Positions 37,975 to 58,559 are shown, numbered from the stretch's first letter. The stretch is DNA of 64,000 nucleotides from Urechis unicinctus (GCA_034190875.2 CM067356.1:26980505-27044504); one strand, 5' to 3'. The notes: a model not told the origin generated them from the sequence alone. A program made the numbers and translations.

Positions 37975-38458
37975 TTCTGGTTCGAATCTGTTAGGCAAAA
38001 TTTGCTATGCCGAAGCAACGATGGTCTGCAAATGATCTGAGCCATCCCAAATCTCTTCGTCGCTCTCCTGAAGTGATGCAATAGCGAAATTACCTGCAGC
38101 CCATTTGCGCTAATCGTAGCGCAGATCGCGCCTCGCAACAAAAACAATGCCAGATCTGACGTCACGCGGAGGCGATAAATTATTCATGAGCTCATCGTCT
38201 CGATACGCCGGACTCCTCTTTAAAGTCGAATTTCGATCCGAAAGCGCGCACTTTGACGACTGATACATAGACAAAATAGGTACTTCTGGGTTATATTTTC
38301 GTTATCTGGCGAAAACAATGACATGATTTTTCGTGCGATAGGCACTTAATAAACATTACTTCGGGTGACGCTCAAATGAGATTTCACTAAGAATGGTAAC
38401 ATCGAGTATGCGGCGATTGTGAAATATCGTAACATCTATGGACGATTGTTATTTCAGG

Positions 38459-39572
38459 AAGTTCAATCGCCTACTTCTTCGCTTTCGCCATGGAAACGAC
38501 TATGGAGCCGCACAATGCTGACGTCAGCGTCACCGTGAGTCCTCCCGCTGATGTTCGGCATTTGATTCTCTACGAAGAAGTCATTCTCTGGGTTGGTGTA
38601 GCTCTTATTCTGTCCACCAACTCACTGACAGCTTTGGCCTTATGGATGTCCAAGCCTCTACGGAAAACACGGGCTACATTATACATTTGCAGTTTAAGCG
38701 TTGCCAACTTTTGTACGGGTCTGGCCTTGATTCTAGACAAGATTCTACTTTACACTGGTACAACACACATTCCGAGCCGACCTCGACCCAGCGACCAGGC
38801 CATTGAATCAATGAGAGCAGGTTTTCTCATTGTAGGAGTCTGGTTGGTGGTCAACTTGGCCGTGTCTGTGTTCACACTCATGGCCATTGCTTTTGACCGA
38901 ATGTATGCTGTAGCTCGACCACATTCTTACAAGATCCATCTGACTAAAAAACGAGTTCTTTTCATTTTATTTCTGATCTGGTTGTACATGGGTAGCGTGT
39001 TGGGTGGTACCATGTCCTACTATGGTTGGACTGCCAGTCTGGACGACGTACTGGGTATCTTCACCATATTAGATGTCCTGCCAATCTGGGCCCTCAATTA
39101 CGTCATTCTAGTCCATGTGTACCTGATGACTCTGGGAGATATGGCTGTGTACATCGGTGTCATGGTCCTTATTTACAGAAAAACCCAGAAACTCAGGAGC
39201 GCTGTGGCTGATAACCAAATCAACCCCATGTCGAGTAGGGAAAATCTACGGCTGAAGCATTCACGCCGCTGGATCCGAATGAATTTTGTCTCGCTAATAG
39301 GGATAACATTGAGTCAATTACCCTACGCCCTGTTGGCCGGGTTATGGGACCCCCACAGTCCTGATGCACCTGCCTGGGTCGAGACAGCTAGACCTATCGT
39401 GTTCAATCTACTCTACAGCAGCGCCTGGTTAAACTCCTTCATATACTGCTGGCAGAATTCAGTATACCGTAAAGCCTACAAGAATGCCTTGATCTGTGTG
39501 GGCGTCAAAATAGGTTTGATTCATAAGAACCGAGTCAATGACGTGGGGTTGGTAGTTGTAACATCGACATAA
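38459..39572 (+). CDS. Rhodopsin-like (class A) orphan GPCR, copy A, intact single coding exon
   Basis: ATG 38490 to TAA 39572, 360 residues, in a good start context (GCCATGG). The exon begins after TTTCAG at 38458. Seven hydrophobic helices are visible: TM1 about 30-53 (conserved Asn44), TM2 62-85, TM3 110-138, TM4 155-176 with Trp164, TM5 200-229, TM6 262-286 and TM7 301-322. Family motifs are present but divergent: D-R-M at 136-138 for DRY, SQLP at 275-278 for CWxP, NSFIY at 315-319 for NPxxY, and the usual TM2 Asp is Asn (SVAN). The loss of the TM7 proline and TM2 Asp suggests atypical activation or a lineage-specific group. The ligand cannot be told. A paralog with the same text is broken at 58.9-59.8 kb. 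Confidence 0.88.
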
Positions 39573-40830
39573 TGGTGACGCACCATACAGTCGGCAAATG
39601 GTTAACCAGGCTAACATGTATGTCGTAAGAAGGACCAATATTGTGAGCATTTCTGCTACCATAAAACATTGTTGATGACATGCCTTTGAAGAATACGCCT
39701 AATCTCTCGCTTTATATAGCTTATATACGCATCCTGTATGCGGGATGCCACTTTCATACACGGCCACATGGAGTTTGGATCAGTTTGTGGTCAACATCGC
39801 TAATTTTTACCTTGGGTTCTCCATTCAACATGAAATAACTTTACCTTAATCCATATATATTGCTTTTCAACGGACACAAAAGCTGCTTTGCTATCGCATC
39901 CGCTTCTTTATTTTGATTCATTGATTTTTCCATTTGTCATGTGTAAATTCCATTTAATTATAGCTTGAAATGTTACGATAAATAATGTAGTATTAATTCA
40001 GGTGTTGTCATAGTAGGCACGTAAAACTATCAATGGGAATGGTATTTTTAGAATGTTCAGTGTATTCAGAATGATCAGTCATTATCACAACGACATTGGT
40101 ATTGGTCTTAAATTGCAGTAATTAATATTCAGTTATTGTTAAGGTCACTGTCGTAAATGCGTGTGGAATGTTCTTTATGGTATATTATTGTTGTGCAATA
40201 ATAATGATGGCGACGTTAAGGGTTATCATGGGTATGAAGGTGAATATTATTGTTTTTATTATTGTCATTGTTATTATTAGTGAATGTCTGATTATGAAAA
40301 TAACAAACATGATGATGAAATATGATGATGGTGATGATAATAATGATGATGATGAGGAAATATGATGATGATGATGACGATTACAAAAAGAATCAAACTG
40401 ACGAAACTGTACATGAATGATGAAGAAACTATTGCTGAAATAAGTAGAAGCATTTCGAAAAGAGTTGGCTCAATGCTTGATGGCTTATTGATGAATGTGA
40501 ACGGTCGTAAATATTGTGCGTTAATCACGTACACCACTTAGTCGGCTATTTTGCTTAGCCAAATAAGGTTCGTTGACTATCCAACTAAATTGCATATCAC
40601 GAATATCTTAATAAACTAAGTACTTAGCCCCCTTGACTAAGTCGTCTAAGGTACGTCAAATGACCACTGGTTAACCTCCGTGTTCTTGTTTGCCCCGAAA
40701 GTTGATATAGCCATTGCTATCGTGGTAATAAATCCTGTCGACATATTGTGGAAGTATTCTTTATATCTTGCCAATGAAAGCCTGTCGCTGCTTTATAATC
40801 TACCAATATATGCAACATATGCACCATCCC
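39573..40830. other. 3' flank of GPCR copy A
   Basis: 39.72-39.80 kb (ATGCCACTTTCATACACGGC) is also present after the GPCR copy B remnant. 40.19-40.39 kb holds short ATT/GAT trinucleotide-like tracts. No other gene recognised. Confidence 0.5.
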
Positions 40831-40834
40831 TGAT

Positions 40835-41320
40835 GTAGTTGGATATATCTATATCAGAGTTGGAGTGTACCTTTGTGGAGGTTATTAAGCGGTCAGGGCT
40901 GCCCGTGGGGTTATACCACAAGCTGGAGGGCCCTTACAATATTTTTGAGAAAACATTACAATGTTTCAAGAGCTCGAAATCACATGAGAGGTTTAGTAGT
41001 TCACACCCAGGTGAAACACTGACAGACTGATTGGCCCTGTGAACTTTGTCAGACAACATAGCACACAAAATGGCAACAGCCACAGCTACATATTTACATT
41101 AAGTTAGAGGCTGCTTGCTCAAAGGTGTATTACAAGAAACGAGACGTTTAGCTGCTTATAAATAATCTGCTGCAGCCAGATCTTGACCATTATCTGCAGC
41201 CCCACTGAGCCAGTTCAGCTTCTCGTCTATATCAGCTCATTTCTGACAATATAGCTTGCTGGCAGAGGTGCCCATTTCGACCCATTTCATGTTTAATTCC
41301 TCGGCCATTTATTGTATTTC
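40835..41320 (-). pseudogene. Decayed copy of the coiled-coil gene facing the GPCR (block A)
   Basis: Minus strand near 40.84-40.90 kb reads LITSTKVHSNSDIDISNYI, matching LITSTNVHAPSGLDISNDVG at the C-terminal end of the intact 281-residue gene at 59.81-60.66 kb; about 60-100 bp of DNA also aligns. Upstream on minus (41.0-41.3 kb) pieces such as MAEELNMKWVEMGTSASKLY and DEKLNWLSGAADNGQDLAAA look like a broken helical protein, but I cannot align them to the block B gene, so only the tail is firmly homologous. The position, tail-to-tail with the GPCR, is the same in both blocks. Confidence 0.5.
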
Positions 41321-41339
41321 TCATCAAGTTTAATGCCTA

Positions 41340-41715
41340 AGTCACATGAGACTACAGGTGCTTTCAGGCCCTGTACGCCGTTGAGGAATCATCCCGTCTA
41401 AGAAGTTGTGGTCACATGCCTTAAGATTTGTATGGAGCTGTGGCCCACAGGAAGCCTGTAAAAAAATTATCCCCAATACGACGTTGAGGTCATATGCTTT
41501 ACAGGTGGTGTGCGGGCGTTCTAAGGTTTCTTTACAGGGATTTGGAATTGAGGGGCCTGAACGGATTTCTTTTGGCTTCTGACTACGGCCCATCTACAGT
41601 CTTAAACCAATGAGATACCTGTGTCTGAAAGTAGTGCATGTTAAACTTTTGTCTATCGGCGGTATGGGCTCCATACGGGGCCAAAATCTTCACAAAATCG
41701 TACAGGGCCGACACG
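41340..41715. other. Intergenic, no recognised feature
   Basis: Short minus-strand frame 41342-41593 without motif. Confidence 0.4.
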
Positions 41716-41720
41716 GTGCT

Positions 41721-42573
<853 letters not shown>

Positions 42574-43443
42574 TTAACAGTTCTAAAAACATACCTTAAT
42601 ACCTATATAGGAGGGGAAGACCGGGTGTGTGCTGATATAGCAGAAATGAAGGCAAACACTGTAGTTGAAAGTCGCATCTTTACATATAGGGATTGGTTGA
42701 ACGTTAGCTACCCGAAGCTGTCTTTGCGCAACTGAATGTTGGCTACGTGATATTGACTTAAAGATCAAAAGTAACGTTTTTTGGCAAATCCGATTTGTAT
42801 GTTTCAAATTGTAAGGAAATATCTTTTAATCTAACCACGGTAGATAATTTATCACTCTTTCAAGTACGGTGGACATAAACCCGCTGAGAAAGTGCTGCTC
42901 GGGTTTAATTCCGATTGAATTCTCCAAGTCCATTTTGCACCAATTGGTCGCTAGGAGGCAGGTCGCGTGACGTCATGTTTGCTGGTCGTCCCAAAACAAA
43001 TTATAAGGCGGAATTTCGGAAGCTGAGAAAAATAATGCGATCTGCGATTTTTCCCCTGCAACTGTCCTTCCTACTAAGTGGTATCTAATGACATGTCGTC
43101 ATCAGATGAAGAAATGAAACCTCATTAGGTGAAATGAGGACTTATGATGTCCGTGGATATTTATTTGAGCCCACACGATTGCGTGGAGACGGAATAACGA
43201 CCGGGTCAGATAATGAGGTTGGGAGCTCAGAAACGGATTCCGATTCGGAAAATGAATGCAGAAAAGACGGTTTGCATTTCAGGCCAACGGAAGTATGGTG
43301 CGTGGAAATTTTTCGTCTCTAAATATCGAAATGGATTGGCACCGGTAGAAATAGCATTTCCGTGTAATGGCCGTCTATCTGGCCCACACACCCAAGTCAA
43401 TAAATTCACCCAGCGCGTTCCCCGAGCGACAGTGACACATGTA

Positions 43444-43567
<124 letters not shown>

Positions 43568-43710
43568 GCATCTGTCACACGAAAACGAACACTGCCGATC
43601 GTGCTCATTCAGAATTCAGACGTCAGACTATCATCAGTGTATTTTCAAAAGACTTATTATATCATTTCAAAGCACTGATTGCCTATGATTGGATTATGTA
43701 GAAAGTAATT

Positions 43711-43730
43711 ACCCCCCCCCCCCCCCCCCC
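43711..43730. repeat. Poly-C run
   Basis: About 20 consecutive C within copy b; could be an assembly-sensitive site. Confidence 0.9.
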
Positions 43731-44639
43731 AAAAAACAAAAAGTATTTATTTAGACTGTATAAATTTACCAAGGCCCCTGTGCTCTCTTGAATATACTTC
43801 TTTGGGCCCTTGATAAATTTTGGTTATCACGGAACTGCATGCCCCTGCTCTTTTGACCCCTGCATATCTAAGTCTACTTTTTTGCTCACAAATAAAGTCA
43901 GAATGCACAGAAGAATTTGTGAATTATCGACAAACATTTACCGCTGGGTCAGCTTTTGTTATGTGATTGATATTACTTTGGGCAACCTTTCAGGTGTAGC
44001 TGTCATAACTGCGATCAGATGGCCACATTGCGAATATGTGTTTATTGTCGAAATTGCCCGAAGACAATTGGCAACAATGGAAGAGTGACCATGTATGACT
44101 GAGCATCCAGGGTTCAAGTCGAACTGCTTGGATCTATATTCCAATACATACAGATCGATGGACCTATTGGGGATGATGTTAACACAAACGAGTAAGTTAT
44201 GCCTTTATTGAAGCATATATAAGGCACACAGCTACCTCTGGAATTGATCAATTATAAAACCATGGACGATGTGTATCCCAAGTGACCAAGTGTATCATGT
44301 TCAATGCTACTTAGGCACATGACAACAAACAGCAAAGCCAGCAATACATTTATATCTGGAGTAAATAGTTGACCAAAAAATGAGTTAAAAAAACATTAAT
44401 TTCCTGTTTCCCTAAGAAATAATAAATTCTTTTTTGCTCCAGGTTGTTCAGATATTTGGCCTATTGACGTTTCTTCTACTGTGGCGCAGATTAGGTAGAC
44501 ATAACAGAAAGTATTGCCATCAAGTGTCATAAACAAAATACGATCTACATTCCCAGACCCAGATGGCCTTTACAGAGGATACCTAGAAAGGAGCTGAGGA
44601 CATATTCTTTGTAGGATTGATGCGGCATCGGTGTACTCC

Positions 44640-45110
44640 CACGAGTATGTCCTTTGCTGGCTTCTCAAATTGAACAGCAATAGGGGGTGGAACTGTAACT
44701 GGGATATATCTCACGGAGCACAAATACTTCTCCAATGAGGTTGTCAAAATAAACATAACCAGTAAATAAAGGATTAGTAATAAATTGTCTTTGTATCATT
44801 AAATGGAATGCTTGATCTTTTGTGCCAGTATAAGACATTGATAAATGGTAACCCTATGGGCACAGCGGTGATTCGTTTATCATAATAAATGCCAAAATCC
44901 TGTGATATATACCAACCATAAGTGATGGGAACTTTGACAGGCTTCACTACTAAATCCCTCTGTCTGGACTTTGGATATGACACTCCCCATTGTGACTGGC
45001 CTTGTTGAGTGACTGCCTGAGCTCTATTGGAGTGTTCATTAAAGTGCAAAACTGACAGGAGTAACCTGGAAGTAAAGCACCAACAGTAGCAGATATAGCC
45101 TGGTGATCTG
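44640..45110 (-). pseudogene. Transposase middle and late pieces, family 1 copy b
   Basis: The minus strand reads LHFNEHSNRAQAVTQQGQSQ, then YPKSRQRDLVVKPVKVPITY, the L-H-x-N-E-x-x-x-R-x-Q-A and FPK blocks typical of THAP-linked Kolobok transposases, followed after a likely intron by FDNLIGEVFVLREIYPSY. The DDE core between the THAP exon and these pieces (45.11-45.86 kb) is not readable as one frame. Confidence 0.6.
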
Positions 45111-45863
45111 ACATGCCTACATGAGCTCACAATACACCAGCATGTCACAACTTTATAAGCACCAGCACAAACCCATGTTTTTCATCAGGTATTTGCAATG
45201 TATACCACACTACAGTCACAGCAAAGCGCAATTATTACCTTGCTTCCATAGTGGCAAAGGGAAAGTGTACACTCTTGGGCGCGAAGAAGATCACCACCTT
45301 GAGGAATGATTCTACACTTGAAGTCTGCTCAGACGGAGATAATCTGCCAATGTCTTTAAGGTGTTTGCTTGTCACAATAAGTTCCATTTCCTTGTGTGGC
45401 TCTGATCCTTAATAAATGAACATAAAATACAAGATGCTGTGTAGCACCTACATACAGAGGCAATATGTGTTTCAGTGTCGACCAGCTGTACACCAATGAT
45501 ATTTCCCAAAAGAGGGATCAAAATCACCTATATCAATATATATCTATATACAGACTGTGTCTTATTGGTCCTATGACATAAGTAGTACTCCTCGTGTAAA
45601 TGGACCAATTAAAAACAGTATGTAGTGTATCCAAATCTCTAAACAATAAACAGGCAATATCATCCAAGCATTTTGAGATCACATTGAAGCACCTGTTAGC
45701 GAGCCATGGTGCCTTACTTCACCAGTGATGCCTTAGCCTTAGCACGGCCATGTCATTTGGGTCGTATGATTATTCATATAAGAAATAAGTTTTGCTGTCA
45801 ATCAAAAAAACAAAGGCACAAGCATGACTGTGTAAGAAAATTGAATGATCCTAGCTATCTTAC

Positions 45864-46190
45864 CTGTTGACGTCGTCTTTTCTCAAATGATCCTAGACGT
45901 TTCACTCGACCCTGATTCACACCCATGTAATTGAAAATCGTTGGCATGGCATCTTGGCGAAGTCTACGTTGTTTTGAAAAGCCCAGACTTCTGAGCAGCT
46001 CGGTGTCTGTTTCATAGGCGTCACTCTCAAAGTGGTCGGAGCAAGGGACAGTTGTTTGGGTCGGCTTCCAGTGCTTCTTCTTCACCTTTACAATCCAATT
46101 CTTATGCATGTTTCGGTCTTTCGGGAACCGAAAGCAATTCTTACCCGACCTCTCGTCGTTTCTACACCCAACCGCACAACAATAGGGCAT
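45864..46190 (-). CDS. THAP zinc-finger exon of Kolobok-like transposase, family 1 copy b, intact
   Basis: ATG at 46190 starts MPYCCAVGCRNDERSG, then CFRFPKDR, NWIVKVKKKHW, CSDHFESDAYETD and LRSLGFSKQRRLRQDAMPTI, a full THAP domain (C-x4-C ... C-x2-H zinc ligands; binds DNA). The exon closes at a CAACAG|GTAAGA donor at 45864, giving 109 codons. Downstream transposase exons are damaged, so at best a THAP-only product could be made. It might be an orphaned DNA-binding exon. Confidence 0.7.
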
Positions 46191-46700
46191 AGTCCAAACT
46201 GTGAGTGTAACAAACTGCGAAGAACCTTTTTGTAAACCATCAACGGGCCGTGTCGAAAATGGCGAAGTTTGTTGACCTTCGTGATCAGCGAGCATCGAGC
46301 AGCGAACCTGACGTCACCGGGCGAATAATTCCGAATGTTGCCGTGTGGGAAGTTCAACGAGTGGAAGACGAAAACATACACTTTAAATGCTTTTTTAAAG
46401 GAATAGGGTGCCCCAAAGTAACCGCTATTGATATGAATACCATTATTGAAGTTTATTCTTTCGAATTGCGCTTTAAAAAAATGTGTCTGTGATCTTTAAG
46501 TTGAGGTGGATTACTCACTGGTTGGTGGTTGCGCAAGCTACGTCACTATCGTGGTTGTGAGTGTGGTTGTGGCTGCCTGGGTGGCTGGCAGCATAAGGCG
46601 TTCTGGTGTTATGTGTGCAGTACCAGAACCCTTCTTTTATATACTACTCATCTTAAAAATGTGAAACCAATCAATGGAAGGATTTTCAAACGTCCATTTC

Positions 46701-46861
46701 AAACTGAAACTGTGACCTGGTTACTGTTTTCTATGAATACGGATGTAAAGGGGAGGAATTATTTCCATTTTGGATTTACGCCTCGCGATGTCAGTCGGTA
46801 CAAACCAGAATATAGACAGCCACACAAATCATTAGTAATCGCGTCCCACCACCTCCTTATG
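46701..46861 (+). pseudogene. SMT: Decayed type-a first exon of SMT in block B
   Basis: The sequence aligns with the end of SMT copy A exon 1 (2.78-2.95 kb): shared TTCTATGAATACGGATG-type sequence, CCTCGCGATGTCAG and the ACAAACCA-ATATAG run, with the exon ending at ATG in both. The frame is broken by deletions and the donor GT has become GC (ATG then GCAACT at 46862). The more upstream coding part is missing. It is the block B partner of the intact exon 2619-2945. Confidence 0.75.
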
Positions 46862-46869
46862 GCAACTAT

Positions 46870-47036
46870 CATCGGCGTAGCTCCAATAGGCACGGTAGGC
46901 CCGGGCCTACACATCGTTTCCAAAAATGAATCGCACCATATTGGATCTATAGTTTAAAAAAATCTCGGGGGTGGTTCCCCGTACCCCCCCACACCAAGTG
47001 GGCCTATACTTCGTAATAGGCCCAGCTACGCCCCTG
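46870..47036. mobile_element. 167 bp MITE with CAGGGGCGTAGCT-type ends
   Basis: Starts CATCGGCGTAGCTCC and ends GGCCCAGCTACGCCCCTG, imperfect inverted repeats, flanked by a 5-bp direct repeat ACTAT (46865-46869 and 47037-47041). The termini resemble the CAGGGGCGTAGC ends I know from hAT-like nonautonomous elements, though hAT duplications are usually 8 bp. It sits 8 bp past the dead exon end. Confidence 0.65.
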
Positions 47037-47147
47037 ACTATGCTGACACAGCACTCACACCCGGCGTTATCTTGCTAGCATAGGCTGTATATGGAAAGGC
47101 GTTCTATAACTGTCAGAACGATCTGGTTTATTGGCAGCAGGGGCTTG

Positions 47148-47670
47148 AGATTAACTCCTTCGAACTAAATACGGGAGTGATGCATGCATTCCCTCTTAGT
47201 TATGGCGTCTAACCGTATTTAGGTTTGGGAATTCAACGGAATGAAATGAGTTCCCGTGTTTTATCTAGTTTTATCGAATAGAATCAACTCACTTAACATT
47301 TATCGGACCAGATGAAGAATTTCAGTAACAGAAGACTCCTGTGAATTAATATCACGACCTGAAATCACACCAAGCGGTAATATCTGGGCCGACTTGGCAA
47401 CATGGCGGCGGGGCGTTGGAAACTGACCAGCGGAAGCTTTCACCAATTGGAACATAGCCGAGGTAGCTCGTAAGACGCGGGTTCGCAGGGACTATTTGTG
47501 GCACGAAGCTAAAAGCTAAAATGACCTTGTCTAACTTGTAGAAAAGGCCATTAACAATCACTGTCGCACAAATATCACACCGAATTACGAAAATGAAAAA
47601 AGCGACAGGAACTATCAGTTATAGTTCTGCCTATGTTCTCACCGCCTTATTTACATCGGTTTCTGGTAGT
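47148..47670. repeat. Unclassified interspersed repeat, copy 2
   Basis: Aligns over about 500 bp with 24.36-24.87 kb on the same strand. See that copy for shared words. It ends near TTTACATCGG, after which the two copies differ. Confidence 0.75.
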
Positions 47671-48176
47671 CCAACAGACCAACCGTCGATCGGGTACTCC
47701 CTTGTTGGTTTAACAGGAAAACCCCCCGTTTATCCTGCAGCACCCATTATATTATCTTAGATATATCCCTGTTATATCAGATGCCAATGACAATGAATAA
47801 AACAACCTAAGACATTAAAGGCCCTCTGTATGAGTCACGTAAATGCAACGTGTGCATGATGGATGAGCATCATTAATCAGATATAGTGAAAGACGTCGCT
47901 AAGTGTTGGGTATTTCTGGTAGGTAGTTATGGTGTGATAGGGTGGTATGTGGCTGGGTCTGGAGGTGGGGTGTTGGTTGGGCGAAGGGAGGTGAACCAGA
48001 GCCACTCACCGTTACTAGAGCACACTCGGCTGCGCCCGGGCCAACGTTGTACGGGTTCCATAAATGACGTCTTGTCAACGAGATATGGCCAGTTCATTTG
48101 AGCAGCGCCTGATCACAAGCGAGCCGACCAGCCACCCTGAACTCTTCGCGTTTCGAGAGCGCACAGCTTCCACGGT

Positions 48177-55217
<7,041 letters not shown>

Positions 55218-55471
55218 GAGTCTTCATAGCTCTGGTAGAGAACATACAGAAAAAAACTTACAGCCTGATAACTTTTGAGCCATCTTTCTTTGAAGAAATA
55301 ACAGTGAAGGTCATCTCTTTACAAACAGCATATGAACCATCAGCAGTGTCAGTACTCATCCAAGAATGTATGCAATTTCAATGGCCATAGTCAGTCCAAC
55401 ATGTTCTCCTTAACAGTTACATTCAAATGCTAATGATTTTTCACGAAAATATCTCTATAGTATGGTATGTA

Positions 55472-55496
55472 AATAAACGATGTTCATGTCAATAAA
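55472..55496 (+). terminator. Candidate poly(A) signals of SMT copy B
   Basis: AATAAA at 55472 and 55491, about 255 and 274 bp after the stop codon, followed by T-rich sequence. Position fits a 3' UTR end; no transcript evidence. Confidence 0.4.
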
Positions 55497-55499
55497 TGA

Positions 55500-56290
55500 A
55501 ATAAGGACTTAATCGGTTTTTTGCTATCCTTTAATTCATTCATGGCTCATTAAATCGTTAATTGTGCCATCATCGCCCACTAGGAAAGCGTCATATAATA
55601 ATGAAGTCATAGCTTCCTAACTATTTGAAATTTTAACCAAATCCGCAGTAGGCTCTTTGTAAAACAACAGAACTGTGGCGTTCCGTAAACTGCTCTTATC
55701 TAACCTAACCAACAGAAAGGTAGAACGCCGAATAGCATTGCAAATATTTCTGAGAACCAGAAATAAAATATTGTGTATGGCTAAAGCAATAAGCAATAAT
55801 GTATTTTTACATTTGTTTTAAGACATCAACCTGGAGACAAAAAAAAAGGATCATAGTCAGTAAAGATGGCGATCTGCTTCATTATAACAACTCACTGCAT
55901 CGCAGTGGTGATCTGCCGACCAACAGAAGTAACAGGTGCACGGGTTGGCTGATTTACCTGACTAACCAAGCGTCTACTTCATTAGTCCCTAACTTAAAAG
56001 TGATAATTTCTATTCACTGTATTAACATGATCACCACGATAATGATATAGACACATACATTATGTACCGTCACACCTATTATAGTTTATATACTTCACAA
56101 TTAGATACGAGGTGTGGCTGTGCTAATTAGTTTGGCTAATTACATAACATGCCTAGCAGTTGGTGCCTTAACGGATCTAGGATGAAACGATATGGGAATT
56201 GGCAAGTGTGACATATCGCAACTCAAACGTACTTATTTTAATACATAAATGTGCTGTTCCCTAGGACACATACATCAAACACACACGTAC
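55500..56290. other. Intergenic after SMT copy B
   Basis: No recognisable gene; one 83-codon frame at 55799-56050 without motif. Confidence 0.4.
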
Positions 56291-56294
56291 ATAT

Positions 56295-56764
<470 letters not shown>

Positions 56765-57190
56765 GCGTGGTATATTTGATTCATTATTCAATGTATTTCA
56801 AAACTTAAACATCTCTACTAAATGAGGTATTTCATAAGGACAGGGTCTGATCGCAGGACGTTTTTTTTCATTGCCTCCACTGATTACATGGTGTTAAGAA
56901 GTAGAGTATAAATAGAATCCTCTGATTTTTCAGGGTTGGTAGTTGTTAATGTTATCTATAATAGATCTTAGGAATGATCTTAAGACTAATAGTGACCTCT
57001 CATCTCTCCTCACAAGAAGAATAAATCAAAACCCTTGAAAATATTTTTCCCACAATCAGATTTGAAGGAGGACATCATGACAATCTTGACACAATATAAT
57101 TTCGCTCAGCATACAGAGCAGCTGTCGTAGATATCATCTTCATCCTCAGCCACTGCGAAGAAGATATTGGTGGTCTTCGTACCTGCACTC

Positions 57191-57415
57191 TCAACAACCC
57201 ATCAGTTTCCCATTCCAGGTGTAATGGCTTCTCATGAGCAAGCAGTAGGCAACAATTATTTTGTGTAATGTATCGGAAATTACCATGCCAAGTTGATTCC
57301 CGAGTGACGTCCCCATGGAGAGCAGCTTGTACGTCTCAATGCAAAGCAATATGAAGATGATCATTAACACACTGGCAAATTGTGAGTGAGATATCGTTTT
57401 AAGGTACATTACCAT
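57191..57415 (-). other. Unrecognised hydrophobic open frame
   Basis: A 74-codon minus-strand frame with a strongly hydrophobic segment (QFASVLMIIFILLCIETYKL) and a possible donor after GGCATG. It could be an exon of a membrane protein. No family recognised and no supporting second exon seen. The rest of 56.77-57.43 kb has no feature. Confidence 0.2.
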
Positions 57416-57429
57416 GCATAAGTGTCAGT

Positions 57430-58110
57430 GATAAGCTGCGATGTAAACTTAATGAGAGACCGCGTTGCCGTTTTGTCCGAGAGGTGGCAGCACAGAGGTA
57501 TGCGGTCCCAAGCTCGACCAGAAGCTTACTTCACGGTTAACGCGTAAACACAAAATATTCGTTTCCATTCTGATCCAATTCTCGCAGTTAGCACTACGTC
57601 ACGCGACCATGTGAAAATGATACTAACAAATTGTTTAAGGTAAATCTGTCACTGTCTTTGGGCTACCCAAAGCGGACAAGCAGCTTCGAAACGCTGTGAA
57701 ACTGGCTGTCAGCATACCAACCCTTTTCAGTAAGAAGAACCGACTGGCAGGGAAAGTGGTGCAGTCCGACAGTTAGATCTCCACCAAGAGTGTGCTTATT
57801 GAGCGCATTATAGGTTTGTGAAAAACCTTCAAAAATCCTGGGGACACCAATGAACCACTGTGAGGTTCAGATTTCCTCCACATAATCTTTGTCTGTCATA
57901 CACTACGCAACTTTCGTTAGTTCATCGTCCCCACAACTGCCTAACGTGATGGCTAGTGTTTGTAAAAATGTGAATGTGGATGAGAGGAGATCAAAAGTAT
58001 CTATGAATTTCCAATTCAGGGTGTGACATCATACGAATATCATAGTAATCAAGTATCAATGTAATAGAGGTACAGGTGAATAATTATTTAAAGAAAAAAG
58101 AAATCAGTTC
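57430..58110 (+). mobile_element. DDE transposon remnant, copy 2 (inverted relative to copy 1)
   Basis: Aligns inverted with 51.30-51.83 kb. Plus strand 57.64-57.90 kb reads FGLPKADKQLRNAVKLAVSI, FSKKNRLAGKVVQSDS, then after a stop STKSVLIERIIGL, KTFKNP and DFLHIIFVCHTLRNF. The x-I-E-R-x-I-G-x-x-K-x-F block is the end of DDE_4-type (IS5/Harbinger-like, including ISL2EU) transposases. Several stops are present and the first half is missing. Confidence 0.5.
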
Positions 58111-58559
58111 ACAAGACTACACAAACTCAGTAACAGAAATGTTGAAAATACATGGAATCGAGCCCGGCATCTTTGAAGGAGTTCCTGAAAAAAATCGACT
58201 GATTACACAAAAAACTACTGGCCCTGAATCTGGTAAAAGTAGTCATGTTGGCTGATGAGGGTCAGCTGAATGTTCACACTGACCAGGTATGGCACCGAGA
58301 CGGGAGTGACAGGCTTGTCCCTGGTACTGTAGGGGCAGTTAACGTCAACTATCAGGTCATCAGACACAACACCATCTGATGAGCATGCTAGGCAGGGTGA
58401 GTTTGGTACACCACAATCCCCTGACAATCGGATATGGTTCGACTTCGGCCCCAGTCAACCCGGCATATCTCCTGTTTGTATACAATTGTTTCGTTACAGC
58501 CTCGCTAGGCGAATAACAGGGCGTGGACGAAGCCTGTTCCACCGGAAATCATACCGGGA

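Larger units (their letters stand above)
36268..38346 (+). mobile_element. Kolobok-like DNA transposon, family 2, copy b (in GPCR intron)
   Basis: TTAA (36264-36267) precedes AGTGCCTATCGCACG; the right end is CGTGCGATAGGCACT with TTAA overlapping its last base (38346-38349). The second GPCR copy has an uninterrupted CGTCATTAAAAGC at about 58.79 kb where this element sits, which is a paralogous empty site and confirms both ends. Plus strand carries THAP/transposase pieces, minus strand the cysteine-rich gene with only exon 1 (37974-37853) left: about 0.56 kb including exon 2 is deleted near 37.52 kb compared with copy a. Perfect TGACGTCA sites lie at 36454-36461 and 38157-38164. Confidence 0.88.

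Noticed and set aside
26574-38346. Classification of the THAP transposons as P elements
   Set aside because: P elements duplicate 8 bp; these have TTAA at both ends and transposase blocks of Kolobok type.
46529-46957. 142-codon plus-strand frame as a new gene
   Set aside because: Its middle is the decayed SMT exon a and its end runs into the MITE; the open frame is accidental.
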